From: Prasinococcaceae sp. CCMP 1430
Taxonomy: Eukaryota > Prasinodermophyta > Palmophyllophyceae > Prasinococcales > Prasinococcaceae
Assembly (NCBI GenBank): GCA_013416795.1
Contig: RQSC01000005.1
Span: 98,205-138,262 of the forward strand
Reading direction: 5' to 3'
Length of the DNA: 40,058 nt
Below, piece after piece: positions 1-11,469 of the stretch (its first letter is position 1; every line of letters starts with the position of its first letter). Below the pieces are notes generated by a model that was not told the origin of the DNA, did no database searches, and saw only the letters and a list, made by a program, of their open reading frames with translations. Position numbers and translations under genes: made by a program.

Positions 1-31
1 GGAGGGAGGGAGGGAGGGAGGGAGGGAGGGG
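1..31. repeat. (GGGA)n microsatellite
   Basis: The window opens with a simple tetranucleotide repeat of the form GGGA, seven to eight units long. It lies just upstream of the first gene, and a CG-alternating run follows at about 51-70. It looks like ordinary low-complexity sequence. The repeat may extend to the left of the window. Confidence 0.9.
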
Positions 32-119
32 GCACTCGCCGCGCGATGCACGCGCGCGCGCGCGCGCGCGGTACAGGAGGGCTCGCGGTCGGGCGGCGGC
101 GAGCGCGCCCTCACTATCG

Positions 120-2816
120 ATGGACGCCGATGAGCCGCTTGCGGCGCCGCCGGCGCGCAAGAGCACCACCGAAGACCTCGCTGCCGCAGTGGGCGACGCG
201 GCTGGCGCGATGGGGGACGCCGTCGGTGATGCGGCAGGCGCCGTGGGTGGAGCAACCAAGCGCGCCTTCGGGCGTACCACTGAGATGGGTGTGGCCACCA
301 TCGCGGCCTCGGCGCCCAAGGTGCGCACGCGCGGCGCACGTGCGCCTGCCAGTGCAGTACCTGTTTGGAGTATACGCGTCCCCGCAGCTGGCGCGCGCGC
401 ACGCGTGCACATGACGCACACAAATGGCACCGCGTCCTTCATCTCGCTTCTGACAAGCTTCGTTGGCGAATGTGCGCTCGTCGCGCGGCGACTGCACGCC
501 GGCGGACGTCGCGTGCGGCGCTGAGATTGTAGATGCGACCTTTCTTCGTCGAGCTGCGGCGGCGCTGGGTGCGCCTGCGGCGCGGCGGGCTGTACGCTTC
601 GGAAGGACTCCTCCCCACGTGGCTGTTCGCGACGGCGTGCTGCCCATGCAGATGTGCGTTGTGCGGCGCCGAATGCGCCAAATGGGGCGTCGACGCCTGC
701 CACAGATGCAACCAGCCGCGCAACCGCGCCTTGGGAGCAGGCAGAAGCACGCCCGGCGTCCCTCCCAAAGGCGTTGTGTTGATGGCGGCGTTGATGTGCA
801 AAATGATGTACGAACTTTCCGAGGAAGGCTGGAAACGCGAGAGCTTCGCCACGGTGGTCGGGCGCGAGGCGGATGCAGCTGCGCAAGCAGTGGCGGAGAG
901 AACCAACTTGGCATCGTCTGGGAGTGACACTGGCGGGGATACAGACACAGGTGTAAGCACCGATGACGCCAACGAGCTGCATGCCGAGGAGAACGGCAGC
1001 GGCATCGATGAGGTTTCGGCTGCGGCGAAAGAAGAGAGGGGCGGTCGTGATGGCGACAACAACGACCGGGACGCTGGCGCATCCGGCGCAGACGTGACCG
1101 CCCACATGAACCACGCGCAGTTTCTTGACCCAGTCATGCAAGACGTGTCCGCGAGAATCTTCCCAGACATCGCCCGAGCCGCGCTCGCGGAGGAGGTGCT
1201 GTTTGTCCACACTGTGCGCGAGCTCCGAGACAAAATCGACACCAATGCAGTCCTAACCGTCAATTCTGCGATGCGGCGCGTCGTGGTGGCCTTCAGGGGC
1301 ACGGCGTCCGCGCAAAATATTATGACGGATGCGAAGATTCTGAAATGCGGAGCCGACGACAAAAGTGGCGCCTTCGGCCCGCCGATTCACAGGGGGTTTG
1401 CAGAGGCATGTGCACGCCGCACCGCCTGCACGTCAGCTGCACTGCATCCCCTGTCGATGCCCCGCCATTTTACAGCTCGATGTTTTGCATGCACTGATGG
1501 CCAGCAAGTGAGCTTGAGGTAGAACGCCCGGCCCACTGGCAGTTTTGTGTCTCACACTTCTGATGCGAAGCGCTGACATGCGCGCGCGCGCAACCCCTCT
1601 CTCGACGCGAGCATAGGCGTACTACAGAGGGGGGGTAGCGTACGAGCTTGAGCATCGGCTCGCTGAGCTCTATCGCTGTCGCGCAGACGATTTCGACCAC
1701 CGGCTCTACATCACCGGCCACTCGCTGGGTGGCGCGTTGGCGCAGCTGCTTGCGTATCGCTTGACGCGTCACTCGATCCTGCCCGAGGGGACCAACATCA
1801 TCGTGGTCTCATTCGGCAGCCCGAGGTTGGGTGGTCCAGCATTTGCTGATGCGTTCAACGCCATGACGAACGTGATCAACTACCGTGTCGTCAACGATGC
1901 AGACCCGGTTCCGAGAGTGCCCTCGTTCAATTTCAAGCATGCCGGCATCCTCATCCACGTCCGACCGCCCGAGGACTGGGCGACAGGCGCAGGCAATGTG
2001 CACGTTTATCGCGACGGCGCTGACGTCCCGTCCCCGTGCACGAATTGCATATGCGCAAACATCGATGGTGGGGATCACGCCGTCGCTCGGTACACACCAC
2101 CGAAGAGACCGCATGGGAATACGCGGGACTCGGAGTCGGAGTCCAGACCGTGCCTGAGCTTTTTGAACTGTGCCGATTGCGGCGGCGGTACACTCGGGGG
2201 CAGGAGCGCCGCCTCGACAGCGTCCGCTATCGCCGCTGTCGCGGATAGCAGGGGCCATCGCGCTGAGAGCAGTGCCACAGCAGGTAAGGAGGATGGTCGT
2301 CCAAGTGGCGGCAGCGAGCCCGAGGCCGCGTCCGAGGCAGGCTCCGTCGCCAGCGTGGTTGCCGTATCAGATGCGTCTCGCCACGAGAGGAAGACCAGAG
2401 CTAAGGATGACGCGAGCGCGAGCAGCGCCAGCATAGACGATCCGGCATGCTTCACTGGATATCTGTATTCCGTCGCCTCCGTGCCTGCGGACAAGTGGCC
2501 TAACTCCGGTCCACCGTGGTGCGGAGTGAGCGCGGCAGACTTCATCGTGGCGCCGCGAGGATATACGGGGCGCATGTTTGTCTTCACTGAAGTGGAGAAG
2601 AGCAGCATCATGGACGCCACCGAGTCTGATTTGAGCGACGATGGGGAAGGCGGGAAGGCAGGCGCCCGGGCAGGTGGATCTGCTCCGCATCTCGTGAAAC
2701 GCCGCACACTTGCGTGGGGTGTGGGCCTTGACGACAAATGGCTGGAGGCCGCACAGAGCGAGTCCGACATTGCAACGAAGCGCCCCCCTGTGCAGCAAGC
2801 GCCAATGACTTCGTGA
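120..2816 (+). CDS. Class 3 lipase (alpha/beta hydrolase), three exons
   Basis: Proposed exons are 120-320, 716-1409 and 1639-2816 (690 aa). Splice phases agree and each intron is GT..AG. The second junction is well supported: the exon ending in HRGFAEA joins YELEHRLAELY across a 229-bp intron. Exon 3 carries the nucleophile elbow GHSLGGALAQ, then FGSPRLGG, the Asp-containing segment NDADPVPRVP and FKHAGILIHV, which should supply the catalytic His. Exon 2 has VVAFRGT, the usual class 3 lipase motif. Together these give the Ser-Asp-His triad of an esterase acting on acylglycerols or phospholipids. The C-terminal 250 residues are acidic, Ser/Ala-rich and low complexity, apart from an island (FTGYLYSVASVP to YTGRMFVF) that could be a small extra domain. 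The first exon (Ala/Gly/Asp-rich) and its junction are the weakest part of the model. Cellular location is not evident. Confidence 0.75.
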
Positions 2817-3175
2817 TGGATGCATGGGTACTTTTTTAGGTGCCATTTTGTGCGCTCGCACGCTGTTGCTATCAGAGACGCTCACGCCACGCACTGGGCA
2901 AGTCAATGCACCCATGCCGCTTCTCCCGCTCGGGCACTACTTTCCTGGCATCGGATTCCATGCTCGGGCCGTCACATTCCCGGTCGAAAGGAAACCAGTG
3001 AGTGGGTGTCGTCGGATGTGGGATCAAGTGGGATTGATTAAGGACGAGAATCGTTTGCGTGTCTGTGTGATCATCGCGCGCGGAGGTCGGGCGGGCGCGG
3101 GCGAGGCTCCGCGCAGGCCCTGGCGTGAGCATGCTGCACGCTACCGCAGCGCGCGCGGCAGCACCGACGTGTTCG
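2817..3175. other. Convergent intergenic region
   Basis: This 359-base stretch lies between the stop codons of the lipase gene (plus) and the hydrolase gene (minus), so it must hold both 3' untranslated regions. It is less GC-rich than its flanks around 2820-2880. I see no RNA gene, repeat or conserved peptide in it. Confidence 0.6.
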
Positions 3176-4872
3176 CTAGCATCCGGCGCTGGCTGCTGCC
3201 GGTGCGCGCCCGCTGGCCCGGCGGCTCCGCGCTGCGCCCTTGCTCAGCAGCGTGTCCTCCATGAGCTCCAGCGCAGCGTTGTGCATGACCTCGGTGTGCT
3301 CGTGCGCCACGGCCGCCTCGACAAGCACCCGCAGTGACTCGCCCGCCCCATGGTGCTCGTACGTGGTCGCCGCCCGCGCCACGGCGTCGGCCGTGCCCTC
3401 CAGCCAGCAGCGTGGGTCCGTTTCGCCGGCGAGCACCCACAGAGCGCGCGGGGCCACGCACGGCAGCGCATCCGACGCGTCGAAGTTTTCCACGAGGCCG
3501 GGCGCGCACGCGTCGAGCACCGCCTTCACAACCGCGGAGTCAATGCGATTGCGATTGCCATTCAGGTCCTCGGCGGCGTCTGATGGTTGGGCCCGAGGCG
3601 GACGAGGAAGAGGAGCGGTGCGGCGCGAGCGCGTGCGCGCGTCAGGGTGTGCGCGCGCGCCAGCAGCTCGTGAATCGCACGCACGCGCGCGCGCGACTTC
3701 GCCGCGTTTGTAGCACGCCTGCTGAGCCGCGCACTCGCACCGTCAAACGCTGTGCGCTTGGCCTCCAGCTGCTGCTCTTCGCTCATCGCATCGCTTTGGC
3801 TTCGCGTGAGTCGGGGGCGGAACGAGTCCACGCGCGCGTGGAAGGCCTTGCGCTGCAGCGCGTAGCGGAGGCTCTGCAGGCCGATGAGTGGCGCGACCGC
3901 CGTCAGCCGCTCGTCGGCGGCCGCCGCGAGCAGCGCCACACTGCCGCCGAGCGACACACCCACGATACCCGCGCCGCCCGCATTTCGAGGCGAGCGCACG
4001 CAGGCGCGTGTTTCCAGCCAGTCTAGCACGCGCTGCACGTCCCACGCGCTGTCCATGAGGTACGGGCCGGCCGACAGGCCCGACGAGGGCAAGCAGCCCT
4101 TGAGCTTAGAGTCGCCGTCAGCAAGCTTGGCTGCGGATGCGCCACCAACGCCGGTGCTGGGAGTGACGACGACCACCCCGGGTGCGGATGGAGTTGCCGC
4201 GGCCGAGCGTGCATCTCGAGTGCCCGCGCGGGGCGCTCGCGCCGCCCGGTGCGCGCTCCTCCACGCGTCGCGCATGGCGCGCGTATAAGCGCCGTCGCCC
4301 CCTCGCGCGCCGTGGTGACGCAGGTCCATCGAGACGGCCACGAGGCCGCGCCGCACGCACTCGAGCATGGCGACGCATGCGCGACCGCCGCGTGTGTCCG
4401 CGAACATCTCCTTAGACGAGTGCGTGCTGTGCAGCAGCAGCACTGCCGGTTGGGGTGACGGGGGCGCGGCGGCGCCCGCAGGCCGCATGAGCAGTATGGG
4501 AATGTCGCGCTGCCCGGCGTCGGCGTCGTCGTTGCCGCCTATCAAGGTCCAGCGCTCCAGCGCGGCCGCGCTTTTGCTATTCGGCAAGGGCACGCCAAGC
4601 ACGCCCTCGAAGCGCGCGCGCGGCGCGGGGCGGGCGCGCCCGGCGGCGAGCGCACCCCGCAGCGCACTTCGTGTTTGTTCCGCGGCCGTAAGGGCTTCTG
4701 AGGGCGCGATGGGGACGCAAGGAGGGATGGTACCCGCGCGGCATAGCTCTTCCGTCATGTCGTGCAGCCCCTCCGCGCGAGTTGCTGCGGCTGGCCCTGC
4801 TGCTGCTGCTGTCGAGGCTGCTGCTGAGGCTGAGCCACCGCCGCCATGCGAGCGTGGCACGGAAGCCCCCAT
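3176..4872 (-). CDS. Alpha/beta hydrolase superfamily protein, two exons
   Basis: Proposed exons on the minus strand are 4872-3741 and 3579-3176 (511 aa), joined across a 161-bp GT..AG intron (3580-3740) in matching phase. The fold is clear: PAVLLLHSTHSSKEMF near the first strands, VSMDLRHHG, then the nucleophile elbow GIVGVSLGGSVAL. Exon 2 gives the acid in VLAGETDPRC and the probable catalytic His in AHEHTEVM. The segment around the intron (FDGA, then AVVKAVLDACAPGLVENFD and PRALWVLAGETDPRC) resembles, from memory, a plant family of uncharacterised hydrolases with an APGL..QFD..IAPRPL pattern. Substrate is unknown. The reading frame stays open up to 5094, so a longer N-terminus is possible, and a later Met at 4758 (MTEELC) is another candidate start. 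The segment upstream of it is low-complexity Arg/Ala/Gly sequence. Confidence 0.75.
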
Positions 4873-5094
4873 CTCCTTCGGCAGCGAGCGAGCCCTGCCT
4901 CCCCCCTGGCCGCCTCGCGCCGCGCCGCGCCCGAACGGCGCGCGGCGCCGCGCGTGACGCGCGCCTCGCTTTGCCTCGCGGCCGCCTCGCCTCGCGCAGG
5001 CGGTGTGGCGCGCCGCGCCAGCTCGCTCGCGCGCTCGCGCGCGCTGGGGGAACCACCCGCCGGAGACTTCTTCCTCGTCCCCACACGAACGCAC

Positions 5095-5743
5095 TCGATG
5101 TAAACCCTACCCTAATGACCCCACGAAGTCAGACCGGCGGGCGGGCGCTCGGGGCGAATCGGCGGGCCGGTGGAAAAATCATGCATGCGCGGCTGTCAAA
5201 CTTCACAGCAGTCGAGCAGAGCGGATAGGCGGCGGATCTTGGCGGCGAGATTTGTGCCTGAGGGGTCCCACGTTCGTCAACCCACCCGCCCATACGTACC
5301 ATCATGATGGTACGCGCGCACGTGGGGCCCGGCCAGCCTTGCATGCCGCAATGCATTTGACATAAAATACATTCATGTTTGGTTCCGCGGGCTTTGGCAG
5401 CGGGTGCGGGGCACGCGGCGCAAGGAAAAATGCGCGGCGCCACACTGCCGCGCTGGCGCACCCGGCCCTTCCCTAGCGCCCCGGCCCCGCGCGCCTGCCC
5501 CCCCACCCCCCCACAGCCCCAAACTCCCGCCCCCTAACCCCTACCACCACCAGCCCGACCACCTCGGCGCCGCACCGCGTTGTTGTGCGGCGGGTCCGCG
5601 CGTGCGCGACGTCTGCGCGGGGCGCGCCTGCGGCTGCTGCTGAGCCTGAGAGCTCGTTCACGACGGCGGCGCTGGCGGCTCGGGCGGGCAGGAGGGCCAG
5701 CCCCCTGAGCCCCCACGGGCTTGGGGCGGCGTTCGGCGCAGCA
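5095..5743. promoter_or_regulatory. Divergent promoter region with a 20-bp perfect palindrome
   Basis: This region separates two divergently transcribed genes, the alpha/beta hydrolase (minus) and the receptor cyclase (plus). It should therefore hold both promoters. At 5295-5314 there is a perfect 20-bp palindrome with half-site CGTACCATCA, inside a locally AT-richer patch (5290-5390) of otherwise very GC-rich DNA. From about 5470 to 5560 the plus strand is C-rich. I see no clear TATA box and cannot place transcription starts. Confidence 0.45.
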
Positions 5744-8700
5744 ATGAGGGCGCAGCTTTTTTTGGCCGTGGCGTTGCTGCTCGCCGCCTCACGCGCGAGC
5801 GCGCTCTTCGAGTATGGTACGCGGCACTGCGCGTGGTGCCTTCTACTAGCGCGCTCGCTCGCGTGCGAACGTGTGCGCGAGGGCGTGCCGCATCCGCCCG
5901 CGACGCGCCCGCCCGTGCCTGCGCGGGGTAGGCGCGGAGCTACAGTGGGGCCGCCGACGGCGGCGCTGGCGCTTAACATCGGCTGACGGCGCCTTTTCGC
6001 GAACGCGCGCGCGCGTTCGCAGTGAATTCGGACGCCTTCGCCACGTGTGACATCTACGGCGCCCCCAACGAGACCGCGGTGGGACCATGGTCCAGCCTAC
6101 CGCCGCACTGCGTGCTCGAGGAGCAGGAGAGCAAGTTTCGCTGCATGCGCAGCTACATCGAGGCGCGCGCTGACCAGATCCCAGACGGCGAGGCGGCGTG
6201 CGATGCCGACTACAATGCGCCGTGCGCGCGATCCATCGCCGAGGCCAAGGCCGAGGGCCTCAGGCGGAGGCTGGCAGCTGCAGAGGTTGTGGACGGGGGT
6301 GCTACGCCAGCAGATTACATGGCACTCGCGCGCAGCCATCTCGAGGACGCGGCGGCGATTGTCAGCGGACAAAATGTGTCGCTCGCCGAGGAGCTCGAAG
6401 GGCTGGTAGCTGCCGCGTCGAATGCGTCGCTCACACTTGGCATGCTCGACGACATTGCAGTGGCGGTGATCGGCAACATCAACGCAACGCGACTGATCGA
6501 GGTGGCCACTGGGGCGTTCGTCAACGCTGAGGATGGGGGAGGCGACCTGGAGGATATGCTGGTGCGCGCTACGGCGGGTGAGTTCAATCACCCAAACCAC
6601 TTCTGGCCGCTTGTCATGGACATTTCGAGCGGCGTGATTCGCGCGAATGGCCGCCAGGCCGCCTTCGCGAACGATCCTGCTGAGGGGTCGCAGGCGATCA
6701 ACAAGACTTTGGCAGGATGGCTCCTGTCGGTCACCGCAAGCATGGGCGAGCCAGCTGACAGCGGCGCAACCTTTGACTTCGTCCCTGCGGCTGGCATCCC
6801 TGGCACAGACTGCCCGAGCGAAGCGGACGCACCCGGCGCTGGGTTCTGCGTGAACAACTCGGTTTACAGAGCCGCCTTGGCCAGGGACGGGAAGAATGTG
6901 AGTGACGAGGGTAACTACACAGGGCGCATACGCGCCGCCATTGAGGCGTGCGAAATCCATGGCCATCACGGCGCTTTCACATATTTGTTGATGCCGTCTG
7001 CGCTGCTGGGCAGCGCGTCCCTCGCAAACACCAAATGGGCCGCTGAACGACGAGCGGATGAGTGGATTCTGTACTCCGCGACGCCGACGGAGCTGCTCGG
7101 ACTCAGTGTCGCCTACAGCTATCGAAATATCCCAAACGCACCCGTGCTCCCTTGCAATAGCGACTTCAATGACTTGTGCTCGATTGCCAATTCCGTGACC
7201 CTGGTCGGGAAGGCCCTCGACGCTGTGGACAGGACCCGCACACAGTGGGCATTCGAAGACGCGCTGAACTCGCTGACATTCAGCCCTGAGTACAAGCTGC
7301 AAAACTTTTACGTTTTCAGCTACCACTACAACGGCATGAACGTTGCGCACGGTGCCAACTCTCGGAACGTGGGGCGATCGACTTCCGCAATTGCTGCCGA
7401 CTCGTCGCCAATCGTCGACGGCGTGCACCAGAATGCCATCCTCGCCGCAGCCGCCTCCGTGCCGAGCGGTTCCTGGGTCAATTTCCCGTGGCCAACGCTC
7501 GAGGTCCAGCGTGCCATTCAAAATGGCGTGGCACTCCCCCCCGATAAGCTCGCGGAGGTCGACCAGAAAGTCGCTTTCATGGTCAACTACGAGCACAGTG
7601 TCCGAGGCTCAGTGCAGCAATTCTACCTCGGCGTCGGGTACACGCACCAGCCCCTGCCGGAGCGGTGTGCTGACACTGGCCCCTTGGATGAGCCGTGGAC
7701 AACCGAATTGAACTGTACGGCTCTGCCGTCTAATTCGTCGGCGAAGTGCGCCGCCGACTTCGCTTCGCCATGTGCGATCGCCAACACCCAGCGGCTTGTG
7801 GCGGACGCTGCCACCGAAGCGTACGTGCAAGATCCCGCGTCGAACATCGTCGGCCTCGTCAACGCGTCTGATCGCTTCAACCTCGGCTCGGAGCGAGCGC
7901 CCTTCGGTCTCTGGGTGATGAACGAAGACGGTGTCCTCGTCGCACTCGGGCGCTCGTATCCACGCAACTACCGGACGATGCGCGAGTTGTATGTCGATGG
8001 CTTTGGCCTTTCGGAGGATGCCTACGCGTGCTTCATGGACGCGGCCAAGAGGACCGCGACGAGTGCTCTGGGAGGTACCAACAGCGCCTTACTCGGCGGT
8101 TGGCTGAAGACGCAGTGGGGTCTGACCAGGAATGGAGAGATCGCCGAGGTCGACCTGACCGTTATGTACGTGCGAGGCTTGATGCTCGGCAATACGCGCT
8201 TCTTCTACGGGACCGGCTTCCTTTCGCGCGGCCCCCCGGACGTCGTGCACTCCTTCGACGGCCGCCCATGTGGCAACGACTTCGACACCTCGTGCGCGAG
8301 GCAAAACGCGCGCCTAGCGCTGGGCGTGGTGGCGTCGCGTGTCCTCGCATCGGGCAGGGCAGCTGCCCTGAACGAGTCGCAGCAGCAATGTCTGCAAACT
8401 CTTCGGCAGCAAGGCGACGCGCTCGATCTCAACTCGTCCGCTGCAGGTGCGGACACGACTGGCAGCGGAGGCGAGCAGCGACGCCTGCTTGCAGACAAAG
8501 ACGCCCTGCTCACACTGGAGGAAGAGCTCGCAGCGGTGACGAATGAAGGGCTGCGTGGTCTGTTGGGCGAGGACGCCGCATTCGCGTACTTCGACTGCCT
8601 CGCGTACGTGCTTCGACCCAGCGCAGATGAGGCCACGGCCGAGGTCGTTGCCTCGACGATCAACCCCGCGCACGTAGGCAACAGCACAGCCACCATTGTG

Positions 8701-11469
8701 CCACCGGACGTCGACCCCACCGAATGGCTTCAAGCGCACGCGGACGCCGCCTCAGAGTACACGTACGAGCTTGGTTCCTCGATCGATGGTCAGCAGGGCT
8801 ACGCCAACGTGCGCGTCAGCAATGGGACGGATCAGCCACCACTGCGCCTGCGTGTGCTCGTCGTACGCGTTCGTGCCGGCGAGGATGGGCTCCCATACCT
8901 GGTGGCCAGTGGCACGCAAGACAGGCGCGCCTTCCATGCGTGCGGGAACGGCTCGTGTCCAGCTCACTCCGCGTGCGCGTCGAGCGAGAGCGAGTTCTGC
9001 GAGTGTGCTGCTGGCTACGTCGCCAACATCGAGACAGGCGTGTGCGAGGACGAGCCCGGGAGTGGCGGCAGCAGCCTGCCAACGTGGGTCATCGTGTTGA
9101 TAGCCGTGCTCGGCTCAGCGGCCCTTCTAGTGGCGCTATTGGCTCTGTACGTGCGCCGCCGTCAACGGCTCAAACATGAGGGCGCTTGGCTGATCGACCC
9201 CGCAGAAATCGAGGTCGTTGAGCCGTACACACCTCTCGGGAGTGGCACGTACGGCCATGTGTATCTCGGTCGGTTCCGAGGGACGTTGGTCGCGCTCAAG
9301 AGAGTCAACCTCTTCGCAGGTCGCGAAAGCAAGAAGGTGTCGAGCGAGCGGGCCATGGGTGACGGAGCTGGTGACGCGGCAGAGGAAGTGCCGCGCCTCG
9401 GCTCGTCCCCGGTCGGAGGCATAGCAGGCGCGGGCAAAGCGAATGAAAAGGACCTGACAAAGGAGCACCGCGCGAGCTCGCTTCGGCGGGCCCCGTCGCT
9501 AAACCCGTACAGCACTACGGCTGTGGCAATACAGGAGCTCGATGCCGGCGGGCAAGGCTCGCAGCTCCCTCAGCTGCCCGAGAGCGGCGTAGGGCGCGAC
9601 GAGTCGGCGGAAGGCATGCAAGGGAGCGCCTGGGGCAGCGGTCGCAGCGGCGTGGCGCGTGCATTTGGGGCTCCGTGCTGCGCAATGCCATCCACGACGT
9701 CCATTGCCTCTGCCGAAAACATTGATGGGGACTGCGAACACATCTCCGCTTGCAACTCTGCGAGCAGCAGCAGTAGCCTTGGGCACGCTTCAAGCAGCGG
9801 CGGCAGCGGCTTCTCCTGGGCCAAAAGGGCGCTAGTACCGCCTGCGTGGCTGGGGGGTTCTCCGACGTCCACACGACGAAGTCGTTACCAGAGGGGCAGT
9901 GCGAGGCTGTCCAGCTCCAGGCGTGTGGCCACCTTCAAGCGCGAGATCAAGCTCATGGTTCGGCTGCGGCACCCGAATATCGTCACGATGCTCGGTTCGA
10001 CACGCGAGACGAAGCCGCTCATCGTCATGGAGTACATGCCGAGGGGCACGTTGCATGACCTCCTCGCAAGCCCGACCTTCGCGGTTCCACCCGGACTTCT
10101 GTACTCCATGGCGCGCAACGTCGTGGCCGGGCTCAGGTATCTGCACGCGGGCGGAGTGCTCCACCGAGATTTGAAAGCGGGGAACGTGCTCGTTACCGAG
10201 AGCTTCGAGGCGAAGATTGCCGATTTCGGCCTTTCCGGCACCAAGAGCAGTGTCTACGACGGCGGCGGGTCGCACGGCGTCGTAGGTACGCCCTTCTGGA
10301 TGGCGCCTGAATTGCTGGACGGCCAGCCGCACAGCGAAATGTCGGACGTGTACGCCTTTGGCATGCTGCTGTACGAGATGTGGTCGCGCACGACGCCGTA
10401 CTCCGATCTATGCGTCGGCGAGGAAAGCGGAGGCGCGGGCATGCGCCCTCGTGAGGTGCTGCTGGCCGTGCGCTCGTCCGAAACGAAGCTCCGCCCGACC
10501 ATAACTGCGAGCATGCGCGCGAACGCCCCGCCGGAGCTTTGGCAGCTCATCGAGGACTGCCTGCTCCACCACGACGCGCGCCGGCCTACCCTTGAGGAGT
10601 GCGACACCGTGCTGGCGAAGCTGCAGGCGTCGTGCGGCGATGTGTTCGACCCCGAGTCCAACCAGCGCCGCACACACCTCCTCGAGCGCATGCTCCCACC
10701 CGACGTGGCTGCGCGCCTCACGCGCGGTGAGAAGGTGGGAGCGTTGCGGTACGCCGACGTGACCGTCTTCTTCTCGGACATCGTCGGGTTCACGGAGCTG
10801 AGCGCGACTTTGCAGCCGGAGCAGGTCACGGACTTTCTCAACAGACTGTATCGCACCCTCGATGGCCTCTGCGCCGAGTTCGACCTCTTCAAGCTCGAAA
10901 CGATTGGCGACAGCTTCATGTGCGCCGGCTCGGTGCATCGCCAGCAGCCCAACACACATGTCGCGCGTGTGGCGTGCTTTGCCCTCGCCGCCGTGCAGGC
11001 TGCCGAGCGCACGCTCGTCGACGTGGATGCGCCAGAGCTTGGAACGCTCCAGATACGCGTCGGCTTTCATTGCGGGCCTGCCGTCGGGGCTGTTGTTGGG
11101 GACGCTAACCTCAAATTTTCGCTCTATGGAGACACGGTCAACACGGCCAGCCGCTGCGAGTCAAACGGCTTGGCGCAGCGCGTGACGTGCTCGGAGGCGG
11201 CCGCGAAGGCGCTCGCATCGCAGGCGCCGTGGCTGAGCGTGGAGCCGCGCGGCTCAAAGACGGTGAAAGGCAAGGGTGAGATGAAGCTCTTCTGGGTTGT
11301 CGGCACCAAAGATGGGCGCGACCCGCGGGAGTGTGTGTGTGAACTCGAGCAGGCCGATGGCGCCACCCGAGGCGACGACGGCGACTGCGTCGATAGCGTG
11401 CTCACAGTCACTGCAGGGGGAGGCGGCACCGACTCCGCGGACGAGGTTGGCGAGATCGCCGACAAGTAG
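5744..11469 (+). CDS. Receptor-type guanylyl cyclase with Cache-like ectodomain and intact kinase domain
   Basis: Exon 5744-5816 encodes a signal peptide (MRAQLFLAVALLLAASRASA). A 206-bp GT..AG intron (5817-6022) joins it in phase to 6023-11469, giving 1839 aa. The ectodomain (about 25-990) has four C-x2-D-[FY]-x3-C modules near residues 80, 401, 599 and 773, and Cache-like stretches such as YVFSYHYNGMNVAHGANS (about 452-475). An EGF-like cluster (about 995-1035) precedes a TM helix (about 1043-1067). The kinase is TKL-like: GSGTYGHV, Lys1117 in VALKRV, Glu1332 in KREIK, HRDLKAGN with Asp1407, and DFG with Asp1425. About 195 Ser/Gly-rich residues are inserted before the alpha-C helix. The class III cyclase domain (about 1596-1785) keeps metal Asp1610 and Asp1654, and the DTVNTASR segment. 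Base-selecting residues are Glu1650 and Ser1724, which suggests GTP rather than ATP. It probably turns an external signal into cGMP, possibly with phosphorylation. The ligand is unknown. Confidence 0.9.

Noticed and set aside
114-1362. Minus-strand open frames over the lipase gene
   Set aside because: They are Arg/Cys/Ala-rich, lack motifs and overlap the conserved lipase exon on the plus strand.
6097-7596. 499-codon minus-strand frame inside the receptor ectodomain
   Set aside because: It lies antisense to a continuous, signal-bearing receptor frame and shows no conserved motif.
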